A DNA stretch of 64,000 nucleotides. Origin: Cryptomeria japonica (lineage: Eukaryota; Streptophyta; Pinopsida; Cupressales; Cupressaceae). Shown here in pieces: positions 1 to 11,182 of the stretch (position 1 is its first letter; each line of letters starts with the position of its first letter). The notes under the pieces are model-generated. The model saw only the letters and a program-made list of their open reading frames with translations, searched no databases and had not been told where the DNA came from. Made by a program: the position numbers and the translations under genes. The stretch lies in the NCBI RefSeq assembly GCF_030272615.1, contig NC_081412.1, positions 542,022,335 to 542,086,334 on the forward strand. The letters are read 5' to 3'.

Positions 1-496
1 AAAAAAAACTAACGTGCTCCCCCCCTCCCACACACAAAAAATAATAATAATTTTTTAATTTCTGAAAAAAAAAAAAAAAAAAAACAATATTTTTTTTTAA
101 ATTCAAACCTGTACCTGCAAGTCTGTATAGCGGGTCAAGAGGAGAAATTTTTTCAACTCGTGGTAACAGAGGCCAATTTCAATGAATTGACAGTCGATCT
201 AGGGGTTTTTGAACCTTCTGAGAGCAATGGCGATGACAGATTTGACAAATAATGCTCCAAAATTGTAGATCATTGCTGGGACAAGTTACCACCCCCCACC
301 TTCAAACGACTCTAGATTTGGCCTTAGATGTCGGATTTGGACGAAATAAAAGGCTATTCTGACTTTCGCGAATCTCCTCAATCCAATGGTGACTTCAGAT
401 TTGACCCAACAAGCTCCACTAATAACATGCAATAGAAAACTCCAAAATGCAACACCCCAAATTTCTCTCAATTGGCAAACAAAAGGCACTCCAATG
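1..496 (-). mobile_element. 5' leader of a minus-strand copia element, cut by the window edge
   Basis: This stretch lies on the internal side of the PBS at 497-508, so it should be the untranslated leader of a copia element running leftwards out of the window. It holds A and T homopolymer runs (60-100) and no recognisable gag. A 112-codon minus-strand ORF crosses the PBS and LTR boundary and looks accidental. Confidence 0.5.
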
Positions 497-508
497 GCTC
501 TGATACCA
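497..508 (-). promoter_or_regulatory. Primer binding site (initiator-tRNA type)
   Basis: The minus strand reads TGGTATCAGAGC, the usual plant copia PBS complementary to the 3' part of initiator methionine tRNA. It directly abuts the LTR end at 509, which fixes element orientation and LTR boundary. Confidence 0.8.
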
Positions 509-993
509 TGAGAGATTTTGTCAAGATCTAGAGGCAATGGAAAACACAAATAAGAGAAAAAAAAAGATGATAGGAATAAATTGTATTCTATCAAGACGCA
601 AAATGTGATCAACTGGATCATCAATCATTATTGTTTGATGGTTATTCATACAATGTAGATGAGCCTGCTTATATAGGCAAGGCTATATGGATACGTGAGC
701 ACACAAACATGACATGTGGTTCAATAAGAAACAAGGGTAGGTAGAAAATATGTGTGGTAGGTAGGAGAAACAATAAACTATTCCACATGAGGTGGATCAC
801 CCACCGAAGATGGAATTATCACTCCACAATAAGTGGATATGATAAACTAGTAACAAGATCAACACCATAAAAGGTGAAAATTCTCCTACACACACTATCC
901 CAATGTGACACAAACACCCAAGTGTCTCATATCCAAACTACTATGAAATGCATTTCCTAAGTAAACTTAAATATAGTGTAATAATATCTAACA
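509..993 (-). mobile_element. Copia LTR (5' LTR, minus strand), 485 bp
   Basis: On the minus strand it starts TGTTAGATATTATTACAC and ends CTCTCA next to the PBS, giving TG...CA termini. A minus-strand TATA-like sequence (CCTATATAAGC) lies near 666-678. The partner LTR is outside the window, so no TSD can be tested. The 993 side abuts the TG/TA satellite, so the element landed beside or within it. Confidence 0.7.
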
Positions 994-1023
994 TGAATAA
1001 TTATTTACACCAACACATATTAT

Positions 1024-1025
1024 TG

Positions 1026-1078
<53 letters not shown>

Positions 1079-2535
1079 ACACACATATATACATGTATAT
1101 ACATACATGTATACATGTATATATAGATGTATATACATCTATATATATACATACATGTATATATATCTAGATGTATATACATGTATATATAGATGTATAT
1201 ACATGTATATACATATATAAATGTATATACATCTATATATATATACATGTATGTATATACATACATGTATATACATGTATATAGATGTATATACATATAT
1301 GTATATATATACATATATGTACATGTATGTATATATATACATGTATGTACATGCATGTATATATACATATATACATACATGTACATACATGTATATATAT
1401 ACATACATGTACATACATGTATATATATACATACATGTACATACATGTACATACATGTATATATATACATACATGTACATATATATATATGTATGTACAT
1501 GTATACATGTATATATATACATGTATATACATGTATACATGTATATACATACATCTATCTATATATAGATGTATGTATATACATATATGTATATACATCT
1601 ATCTATATATAGATAGATGTATGTATATACATGTATACATGTATATACATACATCTATCTATATATAGATAGATGTATATACATATATGTATATACATAC
1701 ATCTATATATAGATAGATGTATGTATATACATGTATACATGTATATATACATGTATACATGTATATATATACATATATACATGTATACATGTATATACAT
1801 ACATCTATCTATATATAGATAGATGTATATATGTATATACATCTATCTATATATAGATATGTATATACATACATCTATATATATATATAGATATGTATAT
1901 ACATACATCTATATATAGATAGATGTATGTATATACATGTATACATGTATATATGTATATATATACATGTATACATGTATACATATATACATGTATACAT
2001 GTATATACATACATCTATCTATATATAGATAGATGTATATATGTATATACATCTATCTATATATAGATAGATGTATGTATATACATATATGTATATACAT
2101 GTGTACATGTATATACATATATGTATATACATGTGTACATGTATATACATGTGTACATGTATATACATGTGTACATGTATATACATGTATATATATACAT
2201 ATATGTATATACATCTATCTATACATATATGTATATATATACATGTATATACATGTATACATGTATATATATATACATGTATATACATCTATATATATAC
2301 ATATATATGTATATATGTATATGTGTGTGTGTGTGCATGTTGTACATGTACATATATATACACATATATACATGTACGTGTATATATATGTACATGTACA
2401 TTATATGTACATGTACGTTATATATATGTACATGTATGTAGATATACATATATATACACATATATGCATGTACGTGTATATATATGTATATGTACATTAT
2501 ATGTACATGTACGTTATATATATGTACATGTATGT

Positions 2536-2599
<64 letters not shown>

Positions 2600-2841
2600 A
2601 TATATACATATGTATGCATGTATATATATGTACATACATATGTATATATACATACATATACACATGTATACATGTACACGTATATATATATATATACATA
2701 CGTGTATACACATATATATACACGTGTGTGTGTGTGTGTGTGTGTGTGAAATGTACATATACACATATATACATGTACATGTATATATATACATGCATGT
2801 ACATATAATGTACACACACACACACACACACACACACATAT
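1024..2841. repeat. Palindrome-rich TATACATG / (TG)n satellite
   Basis: About 1.8 kb built almost only of TATACATG, TATATACA and CTATCTATATATAGATAG blocks, with pure TG runs at 1039-1075 and 2725-2748 and a CA run at 2811-2838. A higher-order unit of roughly 50-60 bp, itself a near-perfect palindrome, recurs (for example near 1590, 1650, 1800, 2010 and 2050). All long ORFs here translate to Tyr-Ile-His-Val-Met-Cys repeats in every frame and are not genes. Confidence 0.9.
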
Positions 2842-2941
2842 GTAAATCTAGTTGACAAGAGTTGAACCTTGGAGCTACATGGGAAGAATCCAAAACCTAA
2901 GTAGCACAATCATGTCACTCATTCAAACTAGGGACAAACCC
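2842..2941 (+). repeat. Left arm of an inverted repeat around a microsatellite
   Basis: About 100 bp, with landmarks GTTGAACCTTGGAGCTACAT and GGGACAAACC. It reappears as its reverse complement at 3941-4037 with a few substitutions and small indels. Part of it (GGGAAGAATCC through the AAAGAGTTACAC end) also recurs as a direct repeat from about 2969 to 3043. Confidence 0.85.
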
Positions 2942-2968
2942 CCCAAAGAGTTACACTATATATATATG

Positions 2969-3043
2969 GGAAGAATCCAAAACCTAAGTAGCACAACCAT
3001 GCCACTCATTCAAACTAGGGACAAACCCCCAAAGAGTTACACT
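2969..3043 (+). repeat. Direct copy of part of the inverted-repeat arm
   Basis: It repeats GGGAAGAATCCAAAACC through AAAGAGTTACAC seen at 2881-2955 with only C/T differences. The short TATATATA spacer between copies suggests tandem duplication seeded by the microsatellite. Confidence 0.85.
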
Positions 3044-3619
3044 GTATATATATATAGTGTATATATATATACACTGTATATATGTATATATACATATATA
3101 CACTGTATATATGTATATATACATATATACACTGTATATATGTATATATACATATATAGACATACACTGTATATATATATACAGTGTATATGTATATATA
3201 CACTGTATATATGTGTATATATATATATACATATACACTGTATATATGTATATACATATATATAAATATACACTGTATATATGTATATACATTATATATA
3301 TGTATATATATAAATATGTACATATATACAATGTATATATATACATATATACAATGTATATACATATATATGTATATGTATATACACTGTATATATATAC
3401 ATATATATACATACATATATATGTATATACATATATATGTGCACATATACATATACACATGTACATGTATATATAAATATATACATATACATATGTACAC
3501 ACACACACACACATATATATACATATTCTCACACACATATATACATATTTATATATATATACACATGTGTACATATATATACGTACATGTATGTACGTAT
3601 ATACGTATATGTATGTACG

Positions 3620-3672
<53 letters not shown>

Positions 3673-3940
3673 ATCTATATGTACTGTGTACATACATATA
3701 GATGTACACATGTACATGTATATGTATATGTATATGTATATATATATATATGTATACATGTATACATATATATGTATATATACATATACATATACATGTA
3801 CATATACATATATGCACATATATGTACATATATGTATATGTATATGCATATCTGTATATGTATATGTATATGTATATGCATATCTGTATATGTATATGTA
3901 TATGTATATACGTATATATGTACATATATATACATATATA
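3044..3940. repeat. Microsatellite loop between inverted arms (CACTGTATATATG units, TG tract)
   Basis: It starts as a ~29-bp tandem unit containing CACTGTATATATG (at least three clean copies from about 3072), then drifts into TATATGTA mixtures, with a long TG run near 3625-3671 and TATATG-type 6-bp runs near 3715-3910. No coding capacity. Confidence 0.85.
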
Positions 3941-4037
3941 GGGTTTGTCCTTAGTCTAAATGAGTGGCAAGGTTGTGCTAAGGTTTTGGATTCTTCCCAT
4001 GTAGCTCCAAGGTTCAACTTTTGTTGGCTAGATTTAC
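3941..4037 (-). repeat. Right arm of the inverted repeat
   Basis: Reverse complement of 2842-2941; GGGTTTGTCC at its left end and the complement of GTTGAACCTTGGAGCTACAT near 4000-4020 are the clearest landmarks. Together the arms could fold the ~900-bp AT-rich loop into a giant hairpin. No TSD was recognised outside them. Confidence 0.85.
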
Positions 4038-5924
4038 TTGGTTTAGGTCTGCATCCCAAGAAGGTTGGGGAGGGGGGAAGCTCACCTTGTCTTGAGCAAA
4101 GTGCAAGGTGAACTTTGAGTGAAACTCCAAGCTGTTGGGTTGCCCCTACTAATTTCCCTCCTTAAAAAAGGTACAACTCTTTGTATCTGATGCAACCATA
4201 ACCAGTAAACCCTCAAAAAATAACTGACTAGCTTATGTAGCAAGAGTAACACAACGAAAGCAACAAGAAAACATAGCAAGATTATGAAAACAAATCATAT
4301 TATTGTCTTAGAACCTCCGACAACCAATCGGTTATCATCATAGAACACCCGGTAGTCAACCAGTTACATGGAGGCTACAAGCTGCCAGATACAATCCATC
4401 CGGGACTCTCAAAATCAACCAGATCACTAATCAGGAATCTTAATCCTTATTCTGAGTTCTACTTGCTCTGTCCTACAAATGATTACATAATACCCTATAT
4501 ATACCCTCTGGAACATATCCGAGTCGACCATAAAAGATAACATTTACCAATGCAAGAAAATGAAACGTGTAACTAAGTCAACCTTAAGAATGAAATAAAT
4601 TCTTCTAGAAAATAACAACCAAGAAGTGCAGATCAACAGGAAGGTCGACCACATGCCAAAGAACATCAAACAAGACCCCAAATAGATCCACACGCTAAGA
4701 AATCACTCCGGAAATGAAGGAAGACCAACCGGTAAGCACAAGAACTGTCCCAGAACCCATAAACAATCAACTGGGAGTGGTAACTAGCCGAAAAAGAATC
4801 CAAATGGACTGAAAATATGAAATTAAGCACATGAACTAGCCTAAAAACCGAAAATAGGATCTGCAATGAAAAACAAGCAACTACCGATAGGAACACAAAA
4901 AACTGCACACTGAACTGAACAAAAACTAAACTGAAAGGAAATATTTTTTGGTTGAAGCAAGATTGCTCATAGACCAGGGATGCTCCTGCATCAAGTATCA
5001 TTTTAAAAATAGGATGATATTTTCTATAATTATAAAAATGAGGTGATATTTGCTTAGTTAAATATATATACAATAAACAATGCTATATAATTATTCTTAT
5101 AATTATTTATAATTTTGTGTTAGGTTGGTTCAATATCATATAAATTTTTTAAGTGTTTACAATTAAATTTATTTATGACTTCTTTCATAGAGTACAATTT
5201 TCACATTTTCTTTAAATTATTTTCTTCAAATATTTAATGAGTAGACTGAATCTTCTCAATATAATAACAATTAATTAAATGTATTTTTAATTATAAATCA
5301 TTGTCTATAGATGTAAAGATATAAAATTTTCATAAGATCTACATGAGATCATTTTACTACTTAACAAAGAAAAAGAAAGAAAATGTTCTTCTATAATCTA
5401 TGAAATTGGTTGATTTATAAATAACTTTTATTATATATAATCCATGCTTCTACCATGTAAACAACACTTATCTACACTTCAGTGACGTATATCTAACCAT
5501 ACTTAAATATAAAATATACATACCCTACCTATAACATACATCTAACCATACTTAATTATAAAATATACATACCTACACACAAAATTCAAACTTACAATTT
5601 TTTTTAAAATTTCTTTAATGAAGTTAAGGTCATATACTTTCAGGTTTAAATATAAGCCCTTTGTTACCTATAAGAGTAGTGGTAGGTTCTTTTTGAAGTA
5701 AGTGTATTCATCATTCTTCATGGTCACAATAGGTGTGAACCCCATGTCTTCATAACTAAACCTTGGTTGGGATTAATGAAATGTAATCCTCAAAACTGTC
5801 CACCTAATTACTCTTAGGCATGTGAGTTGCAGAGATGAAGTGGGTCCCCTGGTCATCACTAGCACTTTTCCATCAAGTATGGAAAATGAGGGTTTAACTT
5901 GATTTTCCCATGCTTAACTTGGAC
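4038..5924. other. Intergenic DNA, no gene recognised
   Basis: AT-rich, increasingly so after 5000. A 135-codon minus ORF (4666-5073) has no recognisable motif. There are short internal similarities (AACATACATCTAACCATACTTAA-like text occurs twice near 5490-5560). It may be old transposon debris. Confidence 0.5.
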
Positions 5925-5932
5925 TATAAATA
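5925..5932 (+). promoter_or_regulatory. TATA box of the candidate host gene
   Basis: TATAAATA lies 85 bp before the ATG at 6017, a normal plant spacing for a short 5' UTR. TGGGCC at 5939-5944 resembles plant site II (TGGGCY) elements, but sits downstream of the TATA box, so it may be chance. Confidence 0.5.
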
Positions 5933-6016
5933 TTCTAATGGGCCAAACATTTGGCTTTGCATTAAGCCCAGGGTGGGACTAAACAATTTGTTGAGGAAGG
6001 TAAAAAGAAAAGAGAA

Positions 6017-6238
6017 ATGGAGGAAGCTAATCCAAATCCGCTCAATAATTTGACACCCAAGCCGACGAAGGCGGTGACGCCACCAGCGGGGGGAGGTGCA
6101 AGCGCAAGCCCAATTGCAGCATCAGCAACAGCGCGTAAGAGGCGGAAAACTGGCACTCCAGAGAGTGTTTACTTCTACGACTCCAAATATGCTAAAATCC
6201 GTACCACGCTTAGAGAATTACGTCCTGTCTTTATTGAG
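6017..6238 (+). CDS. Candidate first exon of an unidentified host gene
   Basis: The reading frame starts MEEANPNPLNN in a favourable AGAAATGG context behind the TATA box at 5925. It encodes a Pro/Ala-rich N-terminus, a basic cluster (ARKRRKTG, possible nuclear signal, about residues 38-45) and a more ordered, helical-looking end (YDSKYAKIRTTLRELRP). The frame runs into GAG|GTATGT at 6238/6239, a good plant donor, after about 74 codons; the ORF itself continues to 6286, which would be intronic. I do not recognise the family. No convincing next exon was found before segment A, so the gene may be long-introned, truncated or dead. Base composition is clearly less AT-rich than the flanks. The exon call is inferred from start context, donor and composition. 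Confidence 0.45.
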
Positions 6239-7655
6239 GTATGTTTTTTGGATTTCAACCCTCTTATACAACCCTTTTTCAGCTGATCAGGGTTTGAAGT
6301 TTTATTTCCAGTGTCAATTTTAGCGACGGTAGGTTTTCTTCGAATATTATCAGGGAATCTTTGAGTTTTTCGCGGTAGAAATTGAATTTGTCTTTTCAAA
6401 TAGTTTTGTTTGATCACGCCGCTAGTCTTTTGAAAAGGCTTCAAGTTTTGGCAGTCCTAATGGATACGCTTAATAAATATTTTTCTGAATGGATAAAATT
6501 TACTTTGTTTTCCTGAACTGGCGAATTTTCTTGTGTGGCGAGTTTAACATAGATGTCGCTATCGGCGTATCATTTTCGTCAAATTCATCCTGAGCTTGCA
6601 CCTGGCCTTCTCAGGTAAGTATGCCGGCAGGCACACCCAGTTAGTACTTGCAAGTTTAACCAATTTCAAAACTTTATCAATGATTTTTTCATTGATAAAA
6701 TTTCCTTTGTTTTTCTAATTGGTGAATTTTTCTCGTGACTTAAATGTCACACAATCGTACGTTTCTTTTCAATCAATTTTACCTGGGACTTGCACCTGTC
6801 TTTTTCCCTCGGGTACACCATTCCCGGCAAGTTGTTCTTGGAATTTTATCCAATTTCATAGCTTTATCATGTCTCCCAATGATTTAAAAACCTGGTCTCC
6901 GCCTTGGAAAACCCAATATTTTTCCGCCTTTGTTAGTCCGATTCAAGAAGTTTTGAAACAGTGCTGAATGAAAGTTTAAACCTGGTATCCTGAATGGCTA
7001 CGATGCCGTACTAAATCACCTTGATTGCTTGATTAGAAAGGAGGTATACTTGTAAATACAGATATAATATTGCCTCATCTCCTCTGCTTTCCAAATAGTG
7101 TTGGTGTTGTTTAAAGAATGGTAGTAATCGGCAATATATATGTAGCCATTTGCTTGCATTTTATCAATTTGGATCATGTAGGTCAGTATGGAGAGCATTT
7201 GCATTCCATATCAGCTGTTCTCTCAGGCTGAGTTTTTTCTGTCCCTTTCTTATCTGCTTGTTGGGGGTTGGCTGAGGAGCGCCATGCCTTTATTGATATG
7301 TTTAGTTGTCCTTGGTATATAATGTTCTAAGAAGCAGCTATTATCTCTTTTTAATGGGTGATTATAAATTTACCTCTATTTATAATTTTATAGTACTCCA
7401 TGATGTTGCAGGGGCTTTGTCTTAACCTCAAAGTAGCCTTCATGGCAAGTGGCTTATTAAATAGTATGATATTCATCGACTCAATTGGATCTACTAAGTG
7501 TTTTCTATTCTTCATATTTAGGTGATCTGAGAAATTATTGGGATTAGATTTTTTATAAGCTTTGATTAGCTATTTTGCTCTTAGTTCTTACCTTGTGACG
7601 TGAATATGGAACTATCAGCTATGGAGGTGAATTGAATTGGTTCCTTAGCGCTTTT
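6239..7655 (+). other. Putative intron with an internal tandem duplication
   Basis: No ORF of interest. Two diverged tandem units of roughly 200 bp, about 6490-6694 and 6695-6885, share landmarks GATAAAATTT(A/C)CTTTGTTTT, CTTGCACCTG and CAATTTCA.AGCTTTATCA-like text. The rest is T-rich and intron-like. Confidence 0.5.
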
Positions 7656-9070
7656 CTTTTGTTGGCCTTATGTTGTGTCCTGTGTAGGAGGCTGATTGTA
7701 TTTCAGCTGATTTTCCAAATCAGGGGAGATGCAGTTCTGAATTTCCTGGATCCCTTCCATCTGTTCAATTTCTGTTTCAGCCAAGGACTCTAAAAAGGGT
7801 TTGTGAAATGAGTGTACTTGGCTGGCTATGGTGCTTCCTTTGCTTTCCTTTTATATGCCATTTATAATTTGTCTTTTTTCTTGTTTTCTTCAGCTCTATG
7901 CTGTATTGATGCAGCATTATAAGGCATCTTGTACCTCGTTTCAGCTAAGGCGATGATTTGTATCCTTCTGTGGCTTTTCCTGAAATTATTTACTTTGGTT
8001 TGTTGTAGATAACTTCTGTTTGAAGGATGAATGGGTTAGATTCTGGTCAAGTGGCCATGTTAATGACAAAGTCAACATCAGTAGGCGATTACTCATAGAT
8101 GACTGGCTGCTCCTACTCTATTTCTTCCATATCGAATCTAATTCAATCCAGCAGTGGTTTTCCCAAATCAATGTTGACTCAAATCCTTGCCTAGTTCTAA
8201 CTTTAGGGCACTTTATTGATTAAGAGGCAGTAATGCCCTCACCCATTGTTGCTTCCTTTAAGATTCTTAGTATTATTTTCTTGGAAGAAGTGGGAGCCTG
8301 CTCTACTTGAAAGTGCTAGATGAATCTTCTGTGGGATTGAAGGCTTGGAACCGATGGTTCATGGACAAACACAATTTTTTCATGAACCATGGTTTTCCAT
8401 GAAAGGCTTGATCTTTTTCTTTCTGGGAAAGAAAATGACAATGAAATAACCCTTTGGCAGCATTAGTATTCACAGATGTTGCTGGTTTCCAATTCCCTTG
8501 ACCCCAGAGTCCAAATTTTGGAACTAGGAAAGGCCCTCATGAATTTGTAGATCATGGTTTTCTCCTTGAGAAGCTGAAGTTGGTTCTCTCTTTTATCCAT
8601 GGCAAATTTTATCTTAAGTGTCATTTCCATCCTAAGGTAGCGTACATTATTTTTTCTTCACAAGGAAGGAGAGAGTGATAGCAATCATTTGGACATTGTG
8701 CTGAATGAACTACATTAGGTCTTTTTGGCAAATCTCATTTGTTTCATTCGAAATAACAAATCTGAAATATAGATTTGATTCAAGAAGATGAGTATCTTTG
8801 AGAGGACATTGGCCTTATATGGGGGAGCTATTCTTTGGATCCTGTTAGGTGGGTCTGTTTTGGGAACAAACATGTTGCTTTTCAAGGGAGGGTGCTAAGG
8901 CCTAGCATGATGGTAGTGAAGGTACGAAGTGTGGGGTAGATGGGGGCATAAAATATAACTCCATAAGATTGTTCCAACATGTTTAACTTGTAATAAGGTA
9001 ATCTTCAGCATTGTTTTGATAAACACAATTTAACTTGTATGATTAGTAGCATCATATGTGCTTGGTATTG
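7656..9070 (+). repeat. Segmental duplication, copy A (weak similarity continues to ~9860)
   Basis: Its order of landmarks is repeated at 22190-24010: TTCAGCTAAGG...GATGATTTG, a T-rich stretch ending TTGTTGTAGAT, CTTGGAAGAA.TGGAAGCCTG, TTTTTTCATGAACCATGGTT, GAAAGGCTTGATC, AACTAGGAAAGGCCCTC-like text and CTGTTTTGGGAACAAACAT. Only short ORFs with no motif are present. Divergence is high, so the duplication is old. Confidence 0.8.
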
Positions 9071-10130
9071 ACTTGAAAACAGCTCAAGTTACAGGGTTTG
9101 TCTGTTTAGGTCCACATATGGAAAAATATGGGATGGGTTCATGTTTGGGTTTAGGACTACCCTAGGTTTGCTCAGGGTCCATCTCTGACTTCTTGTCTCT
9201 AAAATCTTGTCTCCTACACGTCCCAAAGCTTTGCATTTTCTAGCAGTTCCAATGATGTTGACATCACAATATGGACCGACTTGTGCCCCTCTATTTGACT
9301 GGTCGTCAATAGTGGGTCATCGCGGGTATTCCTCACATTGTCTAGTTAATATAATAATATAATATACTATATATTATATCTTCTATTTATAATATTCTGA
9401 ATTAACTATTAAATGTATATATACTATAGAATATGTATTCTATTTATAAATATTAATATAATGTACTATAATATATATTATTTAAATATTGGTAACTATG
9501 AGTATCATTATTCTAGAATTTATAATTTTGATTATATATATATTCCTGTTCCTGTACCCAAGAGAAAAAAATTGCCGTACCGTTTATTGGGTTTTGGTAC
9601 CTGTTGTGTAATTGGTAACTTAGGAAAAAACCAAAAGTAAAAATGAGATTTGATTACTTGGATTAAACTAGGAAAAACTTAGGATACAATTAACAAACTA
9701 AATAATGATGAAATATTCATAAAAACAAGGGAAAATGTTAAGATACTGATTTTTCTATTTCATGGCAAATAAAGCATGCAGAAATAGAAAGTAAAACAAA
9801 TGTAAGAATCTAAGACATGAATGATCAAATTTGTTCATTAATTCTGTCAATTTCGATGTGAAATTTGTGTGTTTTCAAATGCATTCTGAGAATTATCACA
9901 AGTGGAAGAACTACAAAGATGACTGAAAATGTGTATCACCATCTATTGTAGTGATTTGGCTTTTTTGCCAAGAAAATTCTGCTGTTGTTTTGACAAAAAT
10001 CAAAATTTAATAATATTCCATTCATTATGTATTTCAAACTGTCAAATAATAAAGACGAGATGATTTCAAATAATTAATTTAGAATTTAATGCTTGTTTGT
10101 TAAGGTTTTTCTTGAGTCTACTCTGTAGAA
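9071..10130. other. AT-rich DNA without recognisable gene
   Basis: A TA-rich block at 9350-9545 breaks weak continued similarity between copies A and B (9630-9860 resembles 24040-24245 in landmarks such as AATAATG.TGAAATATT and GACATGAA.G). No coding feature. Confidence 0.5.
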
Positions 10131-10505
10131 CACAGAAGTACTACAGAGAGAGGGGGGTGAATCAGTAGTACGTAAATTTTAATCTTTCTTAACAACTTTA
10201 AACTTTTGCCAAGCTTTAATTTGAAAACTGAAAGACATAAAAGATGCAACAACTGAAACTGAGAAAGGTGCATCAACACTAACACAAGATTTTACATGGA
10301 AACCCAATGTGGAAAAACCACGGTGAGAAATGCCGCTAGGATCTACTGTCCTAATTCGGCCTCACAATTGAAATGATTACAATTCTTTGGGCACCAACCC
10401 AATCAAAAATCCTATAAGAGCACCAACGCTTGAGCATCAACTCAAATATCAATTCCAAATAAGAACCTGACCAACACTCCAACTTTACAAAAAGATTTGT
10501 GTATT
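10131..10505 (-). mobile_element. Fragment of a different copia LTR, minus strand
   Basis: Around 10290-10331 it carries ACATGGAAACCCAATGTGG and AAAACCACGGTGAGAAA. On the minus strand this is the GGTTTTTCC...GGGTTTCC type motif conserved in the R/U5 part of many plant copia LTRs. It stops at 10505, where the next element's LTR begins, so it was probably the insertion target. The continuation beyond 16760 was not recognised with confidence. Confidence 0.5.
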
Positions 10506-10722
10506 TATCAGAAATTGCAGAGCAATCGGATGCTTTACTTTGTATCATGGGGTATATTTATACAATGAAGAAGAGTATATTCGTGTAACAAACACAACTA
10601 ACAGGAAACAAATACAAAAACTACTCAGTAACAAATATGCTAAAAACAATACTAAATACTAACAAACAATAACAAGCACAAACTAACTAGCTATGCTGAG
10701 GTGATGATTTAATATGCCAACA
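10506..10722 (-). mobile_element. 3' LTR of the copia element, 217 bp
   Basis: On the minus strand it starts TGTTGGCATAT right after the PPT and ends near CAATTTCTGATA. It aligns along its length with 15757-15933 plus 16711-16759. A minus TATAAATA lies near 10552-10562. The non-canonical end (not CA) is shared by both LTRs. Confidence 0.85.
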
Positions 10723-10730
10723 TTCCCTCC
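10723..10730 (-). promoter_or_regulatory. Polypurine tract
   Basis: The minus strand reads GGAGGGAA immediately before the LTR start TGTTGGCATAT; this is the expected plus-strand primer site. Confidence 0.7.
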
Positions 10731-10738
10731 ATATTACA

Positions 10739-11182
10739 TCATTGCTTTAAAGTACTAATAAGAGAATCCTGAAAACTTTCAAACTTCACACATGCAAGAG
10801 GCTTGGTGAAGATATCAGCACCAGCACGTTGTTCTTGTGTAGAATAGAATTGGAGTTGAATGTTGTTTTGTTGAACATGTTCTCGTATGAAGTGACAATC
10901 AACTTCAATATGCTTGGTCTGTTCATGAAATATTGGATTACGAACAAGCTTGAGAACACCCTGATTGTCACAGTAGAGGATAGTAGGCTGATGTACCCCC
11001 GATCCTTCTAATATGCGATGTAACCAAACTGCTTCACAAACTGCTGCACTTGCTGCACGATATTTTGCCTCTGTTGAAGAACGAGCAATTGCGGTGCTTC
11101 TTACTTCCCCAAGAAATAGGTCTTGAATCCAAGAAGAAAACAAATCTAGATGTGGATTTCCTATCATCAATTGAACCTGCAT
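10739..11182 (-). pseudogene. Copia RNase H domain (decayed)
   Basis: Contains TAIARSSTEAKYRAAS, LYCDNQGVLKL, RNPIFHEQTKHIEVDCHFI and ADIFTKPL, the copia RNase H signature ending just before the PPT. RNase H removes the RNA strand during reverse transcription. It lies in a different frame from the RT segment upstream; the shift is near 11180. Confidence 0.85.

Noticed and set aside
497-508. tRNA gene
   Set aside because: The GCTCTGATACCA text is a primer binding site complement next to an LTR; no cloverleaf surrounds it. The same applies at 15745, 21732, 46248 and 46971.
948-3954. Many long ORFs (up to 313 codons) rich in Tyr, Ile, His, Met, Val and Cys on both strands
   Set aside because: All are translations of TATACATG and TG/CA microsatellites; open in nearly every frame and without any domain.
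4666-5073. 135-codon minus-strand ORF
   Set aside because: Phe/Val/Ser-rich with no motif; reads across unannotated AT-rich DNA and may be chance.
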